A stretch of 56,017 nt of DNA from Tissierellia bacterium (GTDB lineage Bacteria; Bacillota; Clostridia; Peptostreptococcales; Acidaminobacteraceae). Of this stretch, positions 33,801 to 42,002 are shown in pieces. The DNA lies in contig JAAYOV010000003.1 of the NCBI GenBank assembly GCA_012520095.1, positions 1 through 56,017 on the forward strand. Reading direction: 5' to 3'. Under the pieces are notes generated by a model. That model was not told the origin of the DNA. It searched no databases and saw nothing but the letters and a program-made list of their open reading frames with translations. A program made the position numbers and the translations under genes. Each line of letters opens with the position of its first letter. The first letter of the stretch is position 1.

Positions 33801-35056
33801 AAATTGTGGATCCTTGCCGCCCCTATCTCAACAATCTCATCCCTGTCCGGGCGAAGACCGGTCGTCTCAAAGTCCAGAGCGACAAACGTTCCGTCAAAGG
33901 CCACATCGTCGCTTGCTGAAAAAGGTGGCGTCTCATCGTCATAGAGGACACCCTCCATGCCGTAGATGACTTTGATCGGCAGTTTTTGCGCCAGTGAACT
34001 GAGCCTCGGATAGGACAGAAGATTCATCCGATCAGTAATAGCGATCGCTTCCATTTCATAGTGAATCGCTCTTTCAAGGAGTGCATCGGCATTGACGATG
34101 CCGTCAACCTCGCTCATATTCGTCAACGCACTGAGCTCCACTCGATGAACTTCGCAGTCATCTCCGGGAATCTCGGGTGCCTCCACCTCTTGAATTCTTT
34201 GCGGCTGGAGAATCATGCTGTTTTCATACTCACTATAGCTGAGCTGACCTCGGATTCGATAGTGCCTGCCTTTTGCCAACCTCTCATCAATGGCTTCCTG
34301 CTCTTTCGGAGAGGCAAAGAGAGTAAAAGCCAGAGAACTGCTCCCGTCATATATAGCGCCTGAATAAATCAGGCGATCATTCTTTGTCCTGCGCATATCG
34401 AGAGATATCAGCTCTCCCTCGATGACGAGCCCCTTTTGAGGTCCCTGCTCAAGTGCATCTAAAATAAAAGAAGTCCTCGGAGTGACTTCTCCAAAATATT
34501 TTACCCTCCTCTTTCTTTGAGTCCTTTTCTCAGGAGCGGGCGGAGCGGAGGCGCTAAACTTTTCCACCTCGCGGCGAATTCTCTCGGCGATCTCTTCTCT
34601 TTGCGAGAGCCCAAGCGACTCCTCAATAAACGACAGACTGTCAAGTGCGACAGGCTCCTGTACTTCCTCAACAGGTTTTTCTTCTTCCGGCGGCTCTGAA
34701 TATAGAGAGCCCTTTACGTCCCCTCTCTCCCAATTTCTATACTCGTCAACGAGTCTCTTCCACACCTCTTCCGACTCGCTGAATCGATACTCTCCCTCCA
34801 CTTCTACAAGATCGGCATCGATATCGAGATGAAAGAGGCTTTCTCTTAAAAAATCCGATTCTTGCCACCCGCTTACATCCTTTACCCGTACACAAAAGCC
34901 TGTCTCTTGCTCGATAGCGTCGCAAAACGCATCCAAATGTTCTTCCTGCGCTCCCTGCGTATAAAGAAAGAGTTCAAGCTTGGAAGAGTAAAAGATAGCG
35001 CGAACGAGTTTCGCACCGGTGAAAAAGTGATTGAGTCTATCGGTTAAGAGTGACAT
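30833..35056 (-). CDS. polC: PolC-type DNA polymerase III alpha subunit, PHP motif degenerate
   Basis: A 1407-residue replicative polymerase with built-in proofreading, typical of Firmicutes. Domains: N-terminal region 1-170, OB fold about 185-290, split PHP domain from about 305, DEDDh exonuclease (VALDFETTG at 392-400, AHNSDFDSSFL, HHRALDDAMVCG), and polymerase with a zinc finger (CSECAYFEF ... CPGCG) and PDIDLNFS, TGQHPAGIITIP and FPKAHAVAYVL. The PHP motif expected as HLHT reads SALT (308-311), TDH reads TDR (341-343) and the later NVHYL position reads HSRYL, so metal binding is probably lost while exonuclease and polymerase residues are intact. It overlaps ispG by 20 bases. Confidence 0.96.
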   Translation of the reverse strand: MSLLTDRLNHFFTGAKLVRAIFYSSKLELFLYTQGAQEEHLDAFCDAIEQETGFCVRVKDVSGWQESDFLRESLFHLDIDADLVEVEGEYRFSESEEVWKRLVDEYRNWERGDVKGSLYSEPPEEEKPVEEVQEPVALDSLSFIEESLGLSQREEIAERIRREVEKFSASAPPAPEKRTQRKRRVKYFGEVTPRTSFILDALEQGPQKGLVIEGELISLDMRRTKNDRLIYSGAIYDGSSSLAFTLFASPKEQEAIDERLAKGRHYRIRGQLSYSEYENSMILQPQRIQEVEAPEIPGDDCEVHRVELSALTNMSEVDGIVNADALLERAIHYEMEAIAITDRMNLLSYPRLSSLAQKLPIKVIYGMEGVLYDDETPPFSASDDVAFDGTFVALDFETTGLRPDRDEIVEIGAARIHNFEIVDTFSTFVRPNQLIPEFTTKLTGITQAMVDGAPSLEDSLNKLMDFIGDAPIAAHNSDFDSSFLREGLRSIGRDFTNQTVDTLALSYLSHPELRTHNLKRMARELKIKQTQHHRALDDAMVCGRILSSILMRYHHEGIRTFSELNALADDAFYLISSRKYTFTLLAAKEGAFPILYELLSDANLNHLDRRGPAIPKSRLRTLGDHFLLGSGDGTGELFEAVFNGEPMERLQSIASLYDYIELQPSVSHHVLIDRENVRSMDDIVEIQLRIRDVADSLEIPIVATTHSRYLDREDYLYRNIVREGQKRGYSLETRAGHAFLRTGEMLRAFAFLGEERAREIVIDNPKKISDAIPQLQPLKKGKYPPTIDNSDELLKEICFEKAESIYGKPLPEPVRERLDDELQGIIGNGYAVLYIAARKLVIRSEEMGFIVGSRGSVGSSFAATMAGITEVNPLPAHYACSECAYFEFNEDPGVENGFDMPEKRCPGCGKWMYQDGFNIPFESFIGFDGNKEPDIDLNFSPAIQLQIQAYTGELFGEDLVFKGGTVSAIKDRTAYGYTKSYFEARGKTLPEPEINRISSRLEGIRRSTGQHPAGIITIPRGVSIYEFTPIQYPAHNAASGVITTHFDYDALKGRLMKLDILGHDVPTLLHDLEVLSGYSPHDISLRDKEVLRLFNGVDVLGLKDYRWSLGKGTLGVPEFGTVFTRGILNEVHISGIEDLVRVSGLSHGSNVWAGNAQELVRDGTVDFKHVIATREQIMIYCQQKGLSRAMSFDIMGKVKGGTRLTEEEICAMQEAGIDQWYIDSCNKMGYMFPKAHAVAYVLNGFRIAWYKLHAPAAFYAAYFSTKVDTFDTARMCRGLDAALEELLAPREESRGKDKESESLALIEVVYEMYARGLDFATPKLYASHPHKFLLEDGKVLPPLRSIAGVGENAAQAIAEVREEGEFLSIEDLSARAKLNKTAIEALRNLAMLEDLSETNQLDIFSFL

Positions 35057-36095
35057 TGGCCATCCTTTCTATTTCATCCAAAAGCGCATCGACCAAGTGG
35101 TCCTGCGGAAGTTTCGCCACAACCTCTCCCTTTCGAAAAAGAAGACCTTCTTTGACGCCCCCTGCTATCCCGACGTCGGCATCCCTTGCTTCACCGGGAC
35201 CGTTTACGGCACAACCCATCACAGCTACCTTTAGCGGGATATTGATTCCTTCAACGGCCTTCATCACTTGATCGACCATCGCAAGAAGGTCAATTTTCGT
35301 TCTCGCACACGTCGGACAGGAGATGAGCTCAAAGCCTTGGCGAAGACCCAAGGAGCGCAATATCTCCTTGGCCGGAGCGATCTCTTCTTCAGGAGATGCG
35401 CTGACGGAAACACGTATGGTATCTCCGATCCCGTCACTTAAAAGCGTTCCGATGCCGACTGAACTTCTGACAATAGAGGTCGAAGGCGGCCCCGCTTCCG
35501 TTACGCCGAGATGAAGCGGATAATCAAACTCGCGAGAAATTGCGCGATTAACCGAGATGTTTAGCGAGACATCACTGGCTTTTGCGCTGAGAACGAGATC
35601 GTCAAATCCCTCGTCTTCAAAGAATGCCACACTTCTGCGAAGGCTCTCCAGCATCGCCGATTCTTTGTCTTGCAGGCGCTCCAAAATCTCCCTCTCTACA
35701 CTCCCGCTGTTGACGCCGATGCGGATGGGAATCCTCTTGCCTGCAGCAGTGCGAATAATCTCTTTCAGCCTGCTCTTTGGAATATTTCCGGGATTGATGC
35801 GTATTTTATCGGCTCCGTACTCCATCGCCGACAGAGCCATATCGGCATCAAAGTGAATATCGGCGATCAAAGGGATATGAATCTCTCTTTTAATCGCCTT
35901 CAACGCATGCGCGCTTTCTATATCGGGCACGCTGACGCGGATAAGCTCACAGCCGAGATTCTCTAATCTTCGGATCTGTTGCACCGTGGCTTCTATGTCC
36001 CTCGTGTCGGTATTGGTCATCGACTGAATCGTAACGGGATTGTCGCCCCCAATCCCGACGCTTCCAACCCGAACACTTCTCGTCTTCCTTCTCAC
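35037..36095 (-). CDS. ispG: 4-hydroxy-3-methylbut-2-en-1-yl diphosphate synthase
   Basis: A 352-residue [4Fe-4S] enzyme of the MEP pathway for isoprenoid precursors. RVGSVGIGGDNPVTIQSMTN is the N-terminal signature; ISCPTCARTKIDL and VAVMGCAVNGPGEARDADVG carry the cluster cysteines. Length suits the bacterial short form. Start is GTG 36095, overlapping the rseP stop by a single base, with GAGG eight bases before. It precedes polC, as in Clostridia, and works with Dxr encoded two genes upstream. Confidence 0.96.
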   Translation of the reverse strand: MRRKTRSVRVGSVGIGGDNPVTIQSMTNTDTRDIEATVQQIRRLENLGCELIRVSVPDIESAHALKAIKREIHIPLIADIHFDADMALSAMEYGADKIRINPGNIPKSRLKEIIRTAAGKRIPIRIGVNSGSVEREILERLQDKESAMLESLRRSVAFFEDEGFDDLVLSAKASDVSLNISVNRAISREFDYPLHLGVTEAGPPSTSIVRSSVGIGTLLSDGIGDTIRVSVSASPEEEIAPAKEILRSLGLRQGFELISCPTCARTKIDLLAMVDQVMKAVEGINIPLKVAVMGCAVNGPGEARDADVGIAGGVKEGLLFRKGEVVAKLPQDHLVDALLDEIERMANVTLNR

Positions 36096-37090
36096 TAAAA
36101 AAGCCTCGTGACATCTTGATAGGTGATAAAAACGGCAAAGAGCAGAAGAAGCACTAACCCGACAGTATGGACGATTCCCTCTTTTTCCGGAGGAACGGGC
36201 TTTCCTCGAACGATCTCAATCAGTATGAAAAGCAGCCTCCCTCCGTCAAGGGCGGGAAGCGGCAGGAGATTGACGACGGCAAGATTGAGAGAAATATAGG
36301 CCGTCAACAGCGCTACTTCGACGATGCCTCCTCTTGCGCTTTCACCGACAACCGTCGCCAGTCCGACGGGACCGACCACTCCTTCTAAACCGGCTTTTCC
36401 GGTAAATAGGTCTCTAAAAAAGCCAAGCATCATCGCCAGAAGAAATCTCATTTGTTTCACCGTTGAGACAAAGGCGCTCACAGGGTTTCTCGATATGCCT
36501 CGAACAATTCCGATGACCATTCTGCCTTCACTCTCGATCGGAGTCACACAAAAGCTGAGTTTTTCTTCGGATCGTTCGACGACGATTTCGATTTCGCTCT
36601 CCGCTTCTCCGATTAAAATAAGGGCTTCCTCCCAGACAGTGACAGATTTCCCGTCAATAGATAGGATGGTGTCTCCCGCCAGTATGCCTGCTTCCTCGGC
36701 AGGAGAGCCGGCGATGACCTCTGAGAGAGTCAGCGTAGGCTGACCGATACCTATATTGATGGTGAGCAGAATGACAAATGCCAGGATCAAGTTCATGACG
36801 GCTCCGGCTGCAATGACGCCGAATCTTTTACGTGGCGATTTCGATGTAAAGCTGTCCTCAGCGTCGCTCTCGCTGTCTTCTCCCTCCATTTTGACAAAGC
36901 CTCCCAGAGGGAACGCTCTTAAAGCATAGACAGTGCCTTCCCTTTCTTTTTTCAAGACGGCAGGGCCCATGCCGAGGGCAAACTCATGAACTCGGATTCC
37001 TGCCCGCTTTGCCATGACATAATGACCCAATTCATGAACGAAGACAATGATATTAAATACGAGGACAAAACTGATCAGTGTCCTAAACAA
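36095..37090 (-). CDS. rseP: RseP-type site-2 zinc metalloprotease
   Basis: A 331-residue intramembrane protease that clips membrane-bound regulators. HELGH zinc motif in VFVHELGHYVMAKRAG, a PDZ domain around residues 110-180 (AGDTILSIDGKSV) and NLLPLPALDGGRLLF, which carries the third metal ligand. About four transmembrane segments. Start is TTG 37090 with GGAGGAAT upstream; it overlaps the end of dxr by 8 bases. RasP/YluC is the Bacillus equivalent in the same position. Confidence 0.95.
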   Translation of the reverse strand: MFRTLISFVLVFNIIVFVHELGHYVMAKRAGIRVHEFALGMGPAVLKKEREGTVYALRAFPLGGFVKMEGEDSESDAEDSFTSKSPRKRFGVIAAGAVMNLILAFVILLTINIGIGQPTLTLSEVIAGSPAEEAGILAGDTILSIDGKSVTVWEEALILIGEAESEIEIVVERSEEKLSFCVTPIESEGRMVIGIVRGISRNPVSAFVSTVKQMRFLLAMMLGFFRDLFTGKAGLEGVVGPVGLATVVGESARGGIVEVALLTAYISLNLAVVNLLPLPALDGGRLLFILIEIVRGKPVPPEKEGIVHTVGLVLLLLFAVFITYQDVTRLF

Positions 37091-38222
37091 AATATTCCTC
37101 CAAAAAATCTCTGACGACTTCTTTTCTCTCCAGAAGCTCCTGCAGAGACGGTTGTTCTATCTTTCCAATTCTATCCATTGATCGGCCAATCCAATCAGTA
37201 ATGTCATAAAATCCGGCTTTGCCTTCCAAATATTTTTCCACCATCCATTCATTTGCCACATTGAGGACCATCGGCCGGTCTCCTCCCTCTTTCAGGGCTT
37301 CGACACAGAGAGAGAGTCCCGGAAATCGCCTGTGATCAACAGAAGAAAACTCTAAAGTTCCCACTGAAAGCAAATCCGCCCTCGGGTAATCGTTTTTAAG
37401 CCGATGAGGATAGCTCAGCGCATAGCTGATTGGCAGGCGCATATCCGGCGTTCCGAGCTGGGCGATGATGGAGCCGTCTTCAAACTGCACCATCGAATGA
37501 ATGATGCTCTGCCGGTGGATGAGAACCTCGACTTCCTCAGGCGTCATGTCAAAGAGCCAGCAAGCTTCCATCACTTCCAATCCCTTATTAATCAAGGTGG
37601 CCGAATCGATTGTGATCTTTGAGCCCATCGACCAGTTCGGATGGCACAATGCCCGGCGCGCATCGGCTCGAGCGATCTCTTCTCTGTTCATATCCCGAAA
37701 CGCTCCGCCTGAAGCGGTAAGATACAGTTTTTCCGGCCTTTGACCGGGCGAGGCGTTGAGACACTGCCAGATGGCAGAGTGCTCGGAGTCAACCGGGAAT
37801 ATGCGTGATCCGCTTCTTTTTGCCGCTTCCATCATAAGCTCGCCCGCGCAAACGAGGCTCTCTTTATTGGCAAGTGCTATGTCTCTTCCGCAGGAAGCGA
37901 GCGTCATGGACGGGACTAATCCCGCCGTTCCTACGATGGCGTTCAACACGATATCGACGGGAAATCCACGCAGAAACTCGGACATATCATCTGCTGAGTA
38001 CACATGGATATGGGGGAATCTCCGCCTCGCTTCTTGAAGCGCCTTGTCGTCAGTCACCAGAACATGCGAGAGGCAAAACCTGGATACGATCTCTTCAAGC
38101 ACCTTGAGATTGGTATGCACGCTGACAAACGTAAGAGCAAATCGATCTGAATGGAGATCGATCACATCCAATGCGCTTTTTCCAATAGAGCCTGAGGCCC
38201 CTAAAATGCCGACACTCTTCAC
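37083..38222 (-). CDS. dxr: 1-deoxy-D-xylulose 5-phosphate reductoisomerase
   Basis: A 379-residue NADPH enzyme of the MEP pathway. GILGASGSIGKSALDVI is the NADPH-binding start, IALANKESLVCAGELM and PVDSEHSAIWQCL form the active site, and MGSKITIDSATLINKGLEVMEA is a conserved substrate region. Start is GTG 38222 with AGGAGGATAT upstream; no nearby ATG is plausible. An extended -10 promoter lies 21 bases upstream and a terminator just before that, so dxr may begin a separate transcript. Confidence 0.96.
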   Translation of the reverse strand: MKSVGILGASGSIGKSALDVIDLHSDRFALTFVSVHTNLKVLEEIVSRFCLSHVLVTDDKALQEARRRFPHIHVYSADDMSEFLRGFPVDIVLNAIVGTAGLVPSMTLASCGRDIALANKESLVCAGELMMEAAKRSGSRIFPVDSEHSAIWQCLNASPGQRPEKLYLTASGGAFRDMNREEIARADARRALCHPNWSMGSKITIDSATLINKGLEVMEACWLFDMTPEEVEVLIHRQSIIHSMVQFEDGSIIAQLGTPDMRLPISYALSYPHRLKNDYPRADLLSVGTLEFSSVDHRRFPGLSLCVEALKEGGDRPMVLNVANEWMVEKYLEGKAGFYDITDWIGRSMDRIGKIEQPSLQELLERKEVVRDFLEEYFV

Positions 38223-38242
38223 ATATCCTCCTACTCCGAGTC

Positions 38243-38251
38243 ATTATACCA
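38243..38251 (-). promoter_or_regulatory. Possible extended -10 promoter of dxr
   Basis: Minus-strand TGGTATAAT has a full consensus -10 with TG extension, 21 bases before the dxr GTG. It lies directly after the terminator hairpin at 38266-38292. The -35 is poor. Confidence 0.55.
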
Positions 38252-38265
38252 TCTATCAGGCATGT

Positions 38266-38292
38266 AAAAGGAGAGGCATGCGATGCCTCTCC
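38266..38292 (-). terminator. Terminator between cdsA and dxr
   Basis: Minus strand: GGAGAGGCAT pairs with ATGCCTCTCC around a CGC loop, followed by TTTT. It lies 20 bases after the cdsA stop and divides the rpsB-to-polC block in two transcription units, at least in part. Confidence 0.8.
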
Positions 38293-38312
38293 GCATTTTC
38301 ATATTTAAAAAC

Positions 38313-39077
38313 TTATACGATAAATCCCAGCATGAGATAAAGGAGAACGGCAACCGGTAAAACACTGTCGAATCGATCCATGATGCCGCCGTGGCCGGGG
38401 ATGATAAATCCGAAGTCCTTGATTTCACTTTTTCTCTTGATATACGACGCGACGAGATCTCCAAGGGTGGCAAGCATCGAGCCGAAGATCGAAAAGAAAA
38501 ACACACCGATAAAGCTCGCCCCTGAAACGAAGATCAGCTTAAAGAGAGCTGCCACCACGACGCCGGCTACGATTCCGCCCGCAAAACCTTCGAGCGTCTT
38601 ATTCGGGCTGATATGAGCGGCAATCTTTCTCGTGCCGAAAAAGGTCCCGACATAATAAGCGGCCGTGTCACTGACCCAAGCGACAATGAAGACGAGAAGA
38701 TACACTCTCTCCGGACCGAATTCGATCAGTCTCCAAAGCAGATAAAAGGGAATCGTCACATAGGAAAAGCAAAAATAGCGTGCGACGACTTGCTGAAGAT
38801 CTTCTCGAAGAAAGAGCATCTGCACGAGAATGCTTACAATCAGATAGCTGAACATCATGACGAAAGCAAGATCTGTCGGCATAAAGAAAATAATACTCAC
38901 AAAGAGTGCACTCAATAGGTCATCGAGTCGAAAGGACACTTTAAATGCCCGCTTTAATTCTACCATTGCCAACATCGTCACCAGAATCATTGCAATTTTA
39001 AGAGTCGTTCCTCCTAAAACCAAGAACAGGACAAGCAGAGCGAGGCCGACGACGGCACTGACGATTCTCGTAATCAT
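38313..39077 (-). CDS. cdsA: Phosphatidate cytidylyltransferase
   Basis: A 254-residue membrane enzyme making CDP-diacylglycerol. About seven hydrophobic segments; the C-terminal signature is visible as SYIKRKSEIKDFGFIIPGHG followed by GIMDRFDS, and ISPNKTLEGFAGGIVAG is the conserved middle motif. It feeds PgsA encoded elsewhere in the window. The ATG overlaps the stop of uppS by 4 bases (ATGA). Confidence 0.95.
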   Translation of the reverse strand: MITRIVSAVVGLALLVLFLVLGGTTLKIAMILVTMLAMVELKRAFKVSFRLDDLLSALFVSIIFFMPTDLAFVMMFSYLIVSILVQMLFLREDLQQVVARYFCFSYVTIPFYLLWRLIEFGPERVYLLVFIVAWVSDTAAYYVGTFFGTRKIAAHISPNKTLEGFAGGIVAGVVVAALFKLIFVSGASFIGVFFFSIFGSMLATLGDLVASYIKRKSEIKDFGFIIPGHGGIMDRFDSVLPVAVLLYLMLGFIV

Positions 39078-39760
39078 TTTTCTTCTATTCCTCCATAGCG
39101 TCGGGATCTGGAACCGTATTCCTCCAAGGCCTTCTCAAAAGCCCCGGTATCAAAGTCCGGCCAAAAAAGGTCCGTAAAGTATAATTCGCTATATGCACTC
39201 TGATAGAGGAGAAAATTGCTCAGGCGCAATTCTCCGCTTGTGCGAATAATCAAATCGGGGTCGGGCATGCCGGCCGTATAGAGCTTGGATGAAAACAGCT
39301 CCTCATCGGCCTTCGCCACTCCTTCTTTAAGAAGAGCGTTCACCGCAGACAGGATCTCTGCCCTCGCGCCGTATCCCAAAGCAATATTCACCTGGATCGA
39401 CTTCCCCTCAGCGGTCAATTCCTGTGTCTTTTTTAAAACTTTTCGTACAGAGAGCGGAAAGAGCGTCAAGTCTCCAAGAAAAACGACTCGCATCCCCTCA
39501 TCGATCATCTCCTGAATTTCGCGCTGAAAATACTCGCTGATCAACGAAAACAAGAACTGGACTTCCTCTAAGGGACGAGAGAAATTCTCCGTCGAGAAAG
39601 CATAGAACGTCAGGTATTCAATCTCCTTCGCTCTGGCGTATTTGATAATACGCTTGAGATTGTCGGTTCCGGCTCGATGTCCTCGGTTTCGGGGAAGTCC
39701 CCGTTCCTTCGCCCATCTGCCGTTTCCGTCCATGATAAAGGCGACGTGACGTGGAATCAC
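39074..39760 (-). CDS. uppS: Isoprenyl transferase (undecaprenyl diphosphate synthase)
   Basis: A 228-residue cis-prenyltransferase making the C55 lipid carrier for cell-wall synthesis. HVAFIMDGNGRWAKERGLPR with the catalytic aspartate, GTDNLKRIIKYARAK, LTFYAFSTENFSRP, and the C-terminal LIIRTSGELRLSNFLLYQSA and FTDLFWPDFD motifs. Start is GTG 39760 with GGAGG upstream, overlapping the frr stop by one base. It joins the MEP pathway genes to cell-wall synthesis in this operon. Confidence 0.96.
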   Translation of the reverse strand: MIPRHVAFIMDGNGRWAKERGLPRNRGHRAGTDNLKRIIKYARAKEIEYLTFYAFSTENFSRPLEEVQFLFSLISEYFQREIQEMIDEGMRVVFLGDLTLFPLSVRKVLKKTQELTAEGKSIQVNIALGYGARAEILSAVNALLKEGVAKADEELFSSKLYTAGMPDPDLIIRTSGELRLSNFLLYQSAYSELYFTDLFWPDFDTGAFEKALEEYGSRSRRYGGIEEK

Positions 39761-40317
39761 TACACCTCCATAATCTCGTTGATTTTTTCGTCTACCAGAG
39801 CATCAATTCTCTTGATCGCCTCATCCACTTTTTCTTGCACATCCTCTTCCAGGCGTTTTGCTTCGTCTTCACGAAGAGTGGAATCCTTGAGATCTTTTTT
39901 AATCGCATCGTTGGCCGTTCTTCTGTCGTTGCGGACGGCAATTTTTGCCTCTTCACCCATTTTTTTAATGAGTTTTGTAAGCTCTCGGCGATTTTCTTCT
40001 GTCAACATCGGAATGACGAGGCGAATCATTTTTCCGTCATTACTGGGATTAATCCCCAATTCCGACATCTGTATCGCTTTTTCGATTGGCCCTATCATCG
40101 ACTTGTCATACGGCTGAACTGTCAACAATCTCGGCTCCGGCGCAGCAATATTTGCCATCTGATTGAGCGGTGTATCCGTGCCATAGTAATTGACGCGAAT
40201 GCGATCGAGAAGCATGGGATTTGCCCGTCCTGCACGAACGCTCTGCATTTCCCTCTGCAGATAACTCAATGCCTTGGCAATCTGTGTTTCTAAAACTGAT
40301 AATGCTTGACTACTCAT
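39760..40317 (-). CDS. frr: Ribosome recycling factor
   Basis: A 185-residue factor that splits post-termination ribosomes with [23 protein letters not shown] and [20 protein letters not shown] are the classic N-terminal motifs; [20 protein letters not shown] and the coiled-coil C-terminus follow. Length is exactly typical. It overlaps pyrH by 8 bases and carries the uppS ribosome-binding site in its last codons. Confidence 0.97.
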   Translation of the reverse strand: MSSQALSVLETQIAKALSYLQREMQSVRAGRANPMLLDRIRVNYYGTDTPLNQMANIAAPEPRLLTVQPYDKSMIGPIEKAIQMSELGINPSNDGKMIRLVIPMLTEENRRELTKLIKKMGEEAKIAVRNDRRTANDAIKKDLKDSTLREDEAKRLEEDVQEKVDEAIKRIDALVDEKINEIMEV

Positions 40318-41020
40318 GCTCCCTCCTGATGATGGTTCCGTCTGTTAGCGACTCAAGGGCACGGATGAGGCTTTTCTCCGCCTTCATGGAGAAGACAAAA
40401 CTCGGGATGTCGTTCTCGCGCAAGAGTGTGGCGGCCGTCTGATCCATGACCTGTAAATCCAGATCCAATATTTCCTTATAGGTCATTTTATCAAACTTAC
40501 GGGCATTTTCATAGATCTTAGGATCTTTATCGTACACTCCGTCGATCGTCTTGGCAAAGAGGACAAGCTGTGCATCAATTTCAGCCGCTCGCAGAGCTGC
40601 CGTCGTATCTGTGGAAAAGAAAGGATTTCCCGTCCCTCCGCTAAAAATGACAATTCTCCCTTTTTCAAGGTGGTTGACGGCTCGACGGCGAATATACGGT
40701 TCAGCCACTTTCGGCATTTCAATGGCACTCATGACGCGCGTGGGTACCTCGAAGGACTCGATGGCATCCTGCAGCGCCAAACCGTTAATAACTGTGGCAA
40801 GCATCCCCATATAATCAGCTGTGGAGCGATCCATATTTTCACTGGAGCGTCCTCTCCAAAAATTGCCTCCGCCGACTACGATCGCCAGCTTGTGTCCATC
40901 CTGATGCAAAGCGACAATCTGGCCGGCGATGTTCCTTACGACGTCATCGTCGATTCCAAAGCCGGATTCGGGAGCCAGCGCTTCTCCGCTGAGCTTTAAT
41001 AATACGCGTCTGCTTTTCAT
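40310..41020 (-). CDS. pyrH: UMP kinase
   Basis: A 236-residue hexameric amino-acid-kinase-fold UMP kinase. [58 protein letters not shown] and [20 protein letters not shown] are all characteristic. AGGAGGCTCTCAT precedes the ATG. A terminator hairpin separates it from tsf, and frr follows by overlap, the standard rpsB-tsf-pyrH-frr order. Confidence 0.97.
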   Translation of the reverse strand: MKSRRVLLKLSGEALAPESGFGIDDDVVRNIAGQIVALHQDGHKLAIVVGGGNFWRGRSSENMDRSTADYMGMLATVINGLALQDAIESFEVPTRVMSAIEMPKVAEPYIRRRAVNHLEKGRIVIFSGGTGNPFFSTDTTAALRAAEIDAQLVLFAKTIDGVYDKDPKIYENARKFDKMTYKEILDLDLQVMDQTAATLLRENDIPSFVFSMKAEKSLIRALESLTDGTIIRREHE

Positions 41021-41033
41021 ATGAGAGCCTCCT

Positions 41034-41059
41034 AAAAAAAGAGAACACAGAGTGTTCTC
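41034..41059 (-). terminator. Terminator or attenuator between tsf and pyrH
   Basis: Minus strand: GAGAACAC pairs with GTGTTCTC around a TCT loop, extended by AA-TT pairs, followed by seven T. The stem begins right at the tsf stop codon. Because pyrH has no evident own promoter, it probably tunes the ratio between rpsB-tsf and the distal genes. Confidence 0.85.
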
Positions 41060-42001
41060 TTATTGCATTTGTTTGGCTACTTCGGCAGCAAAGTCCTCAC
41101 TCTTTTTCTCCAAACCTTCTCCGACTTCATAGCGAACCATAGTGACCACTTCGATCTCTTTTCCGAGTTCTTTTTCTCGGTTGGCCACCAGTTTTCCTAC
41201 GTTCAGGTCGGAATCTTTAATAAAAGTCTGTTCTAAGAGACAAGCTTCCTGCAGTTGCTTTTGGAGTCTTCCTTCGACCATTTTTTCGATGATATTGGCA
41301 GGACGTCCCTTTTTGCCCTGTGCTTCGAGCTCGGCGTTCTCATTTTGCGCCTGGTGCAAGAGCACTTCTCTTTCAGATGCGATAAATCCTTCATCGACAT
41401 AGTCGCGGCTGATATAGCGCGGCGACATTGAAGCCACCTGCATGCAGAGATCTTTTCCAAGATCGGCGAGCTCTTCTTTGGAAGCTTCGCTCTTCAGGCC
41501 GACGACAGCTGCAATCAGGCTGTTGCCATGAAGATATCCATAGAGATATCCGCCTTCCATCTTCTCTGCCTGGAAGCGGCGAAGGTTCATATTCTCTCCA
41601 ATGCGGGCGATCATGTCATTGAGGGAATCCTCCACGCTCTTTTCGCCTCCGGCCAAAGGAAGGGCCTTCAGGGCCTCGAGATCTGCAGGCTCTCCTGCCA
41701 GTACCGTAGCGGCAACTTTTTCAACGTAAGAACGGAATTCCTCGTTCTTTGCGACAAAATCCGTCTCGGAGTTGACTTCTACCAGAGCTGCTTTTTTACC
41801 GTCTTCACTGATTTCCATCGCAAGAAGACCTTCAGCCGCAATGCGACCGCTCTTTTTTGCCACTTTTACAAGTCCGCGCTCACGAAGCAGATTGACGGCT
41901 TCCTGCACATTTCCCCCGGTCTCTTCCAGTGTTTTTTTGCAGTCGAGCATTCCGGCGCCTGTAATCTCGCGAAGTTCTTTAATTTCCTTGGTTCCGAACA
42001 T
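41060..42001 (-). CDS. tsf: Elongation factor Ts
   Basis: A 313-residue nucleotide-exchange factor for EF-Tu. The N-terminal UBA-like domain with KELREITGAGMLDCKKTLEE and NLLRERGLVKVAKKSGRIAA is standard, as are VEVNSETDFVAKNEEF and LCMQVASMSPRYISRDYVD. ATG 42001 is chosen because MFGTKEIKELRE is the usual start and GAGGAGGAAG is upstream within the end of rpsB; the longer reading overlaps rpsB in another frame. Confidence 0.96.
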   Translation of the reverse strand: MFGTKEIKELREITGAGMLDCKKTLEETGGNVQEAVNLLRERGLVKVAKKSGRIAAEGLLAMEISEDGKKAALVEVNSETDFVAKNEEFRSYVEKVAATVLAGEPADLEALKALPLAGGEKSVEDSLNDMIARIGENMNLRRFQAEKMEGGYLYGYLHGNSLIAAVVGLKSEASKEELADLGKDLCMQVASMSPRYISRDYVDEGFIASEREVLLHQAQNENAELEAQGKKGRPANIIEKMVEGRLQKQLQEACLLEQTFIKDSDLNVGKLVANREKELGKEIEVVTMVRYEVGEGLEKKSEDFAAEVAKQMQ

Positions 42002-42002
42002 C

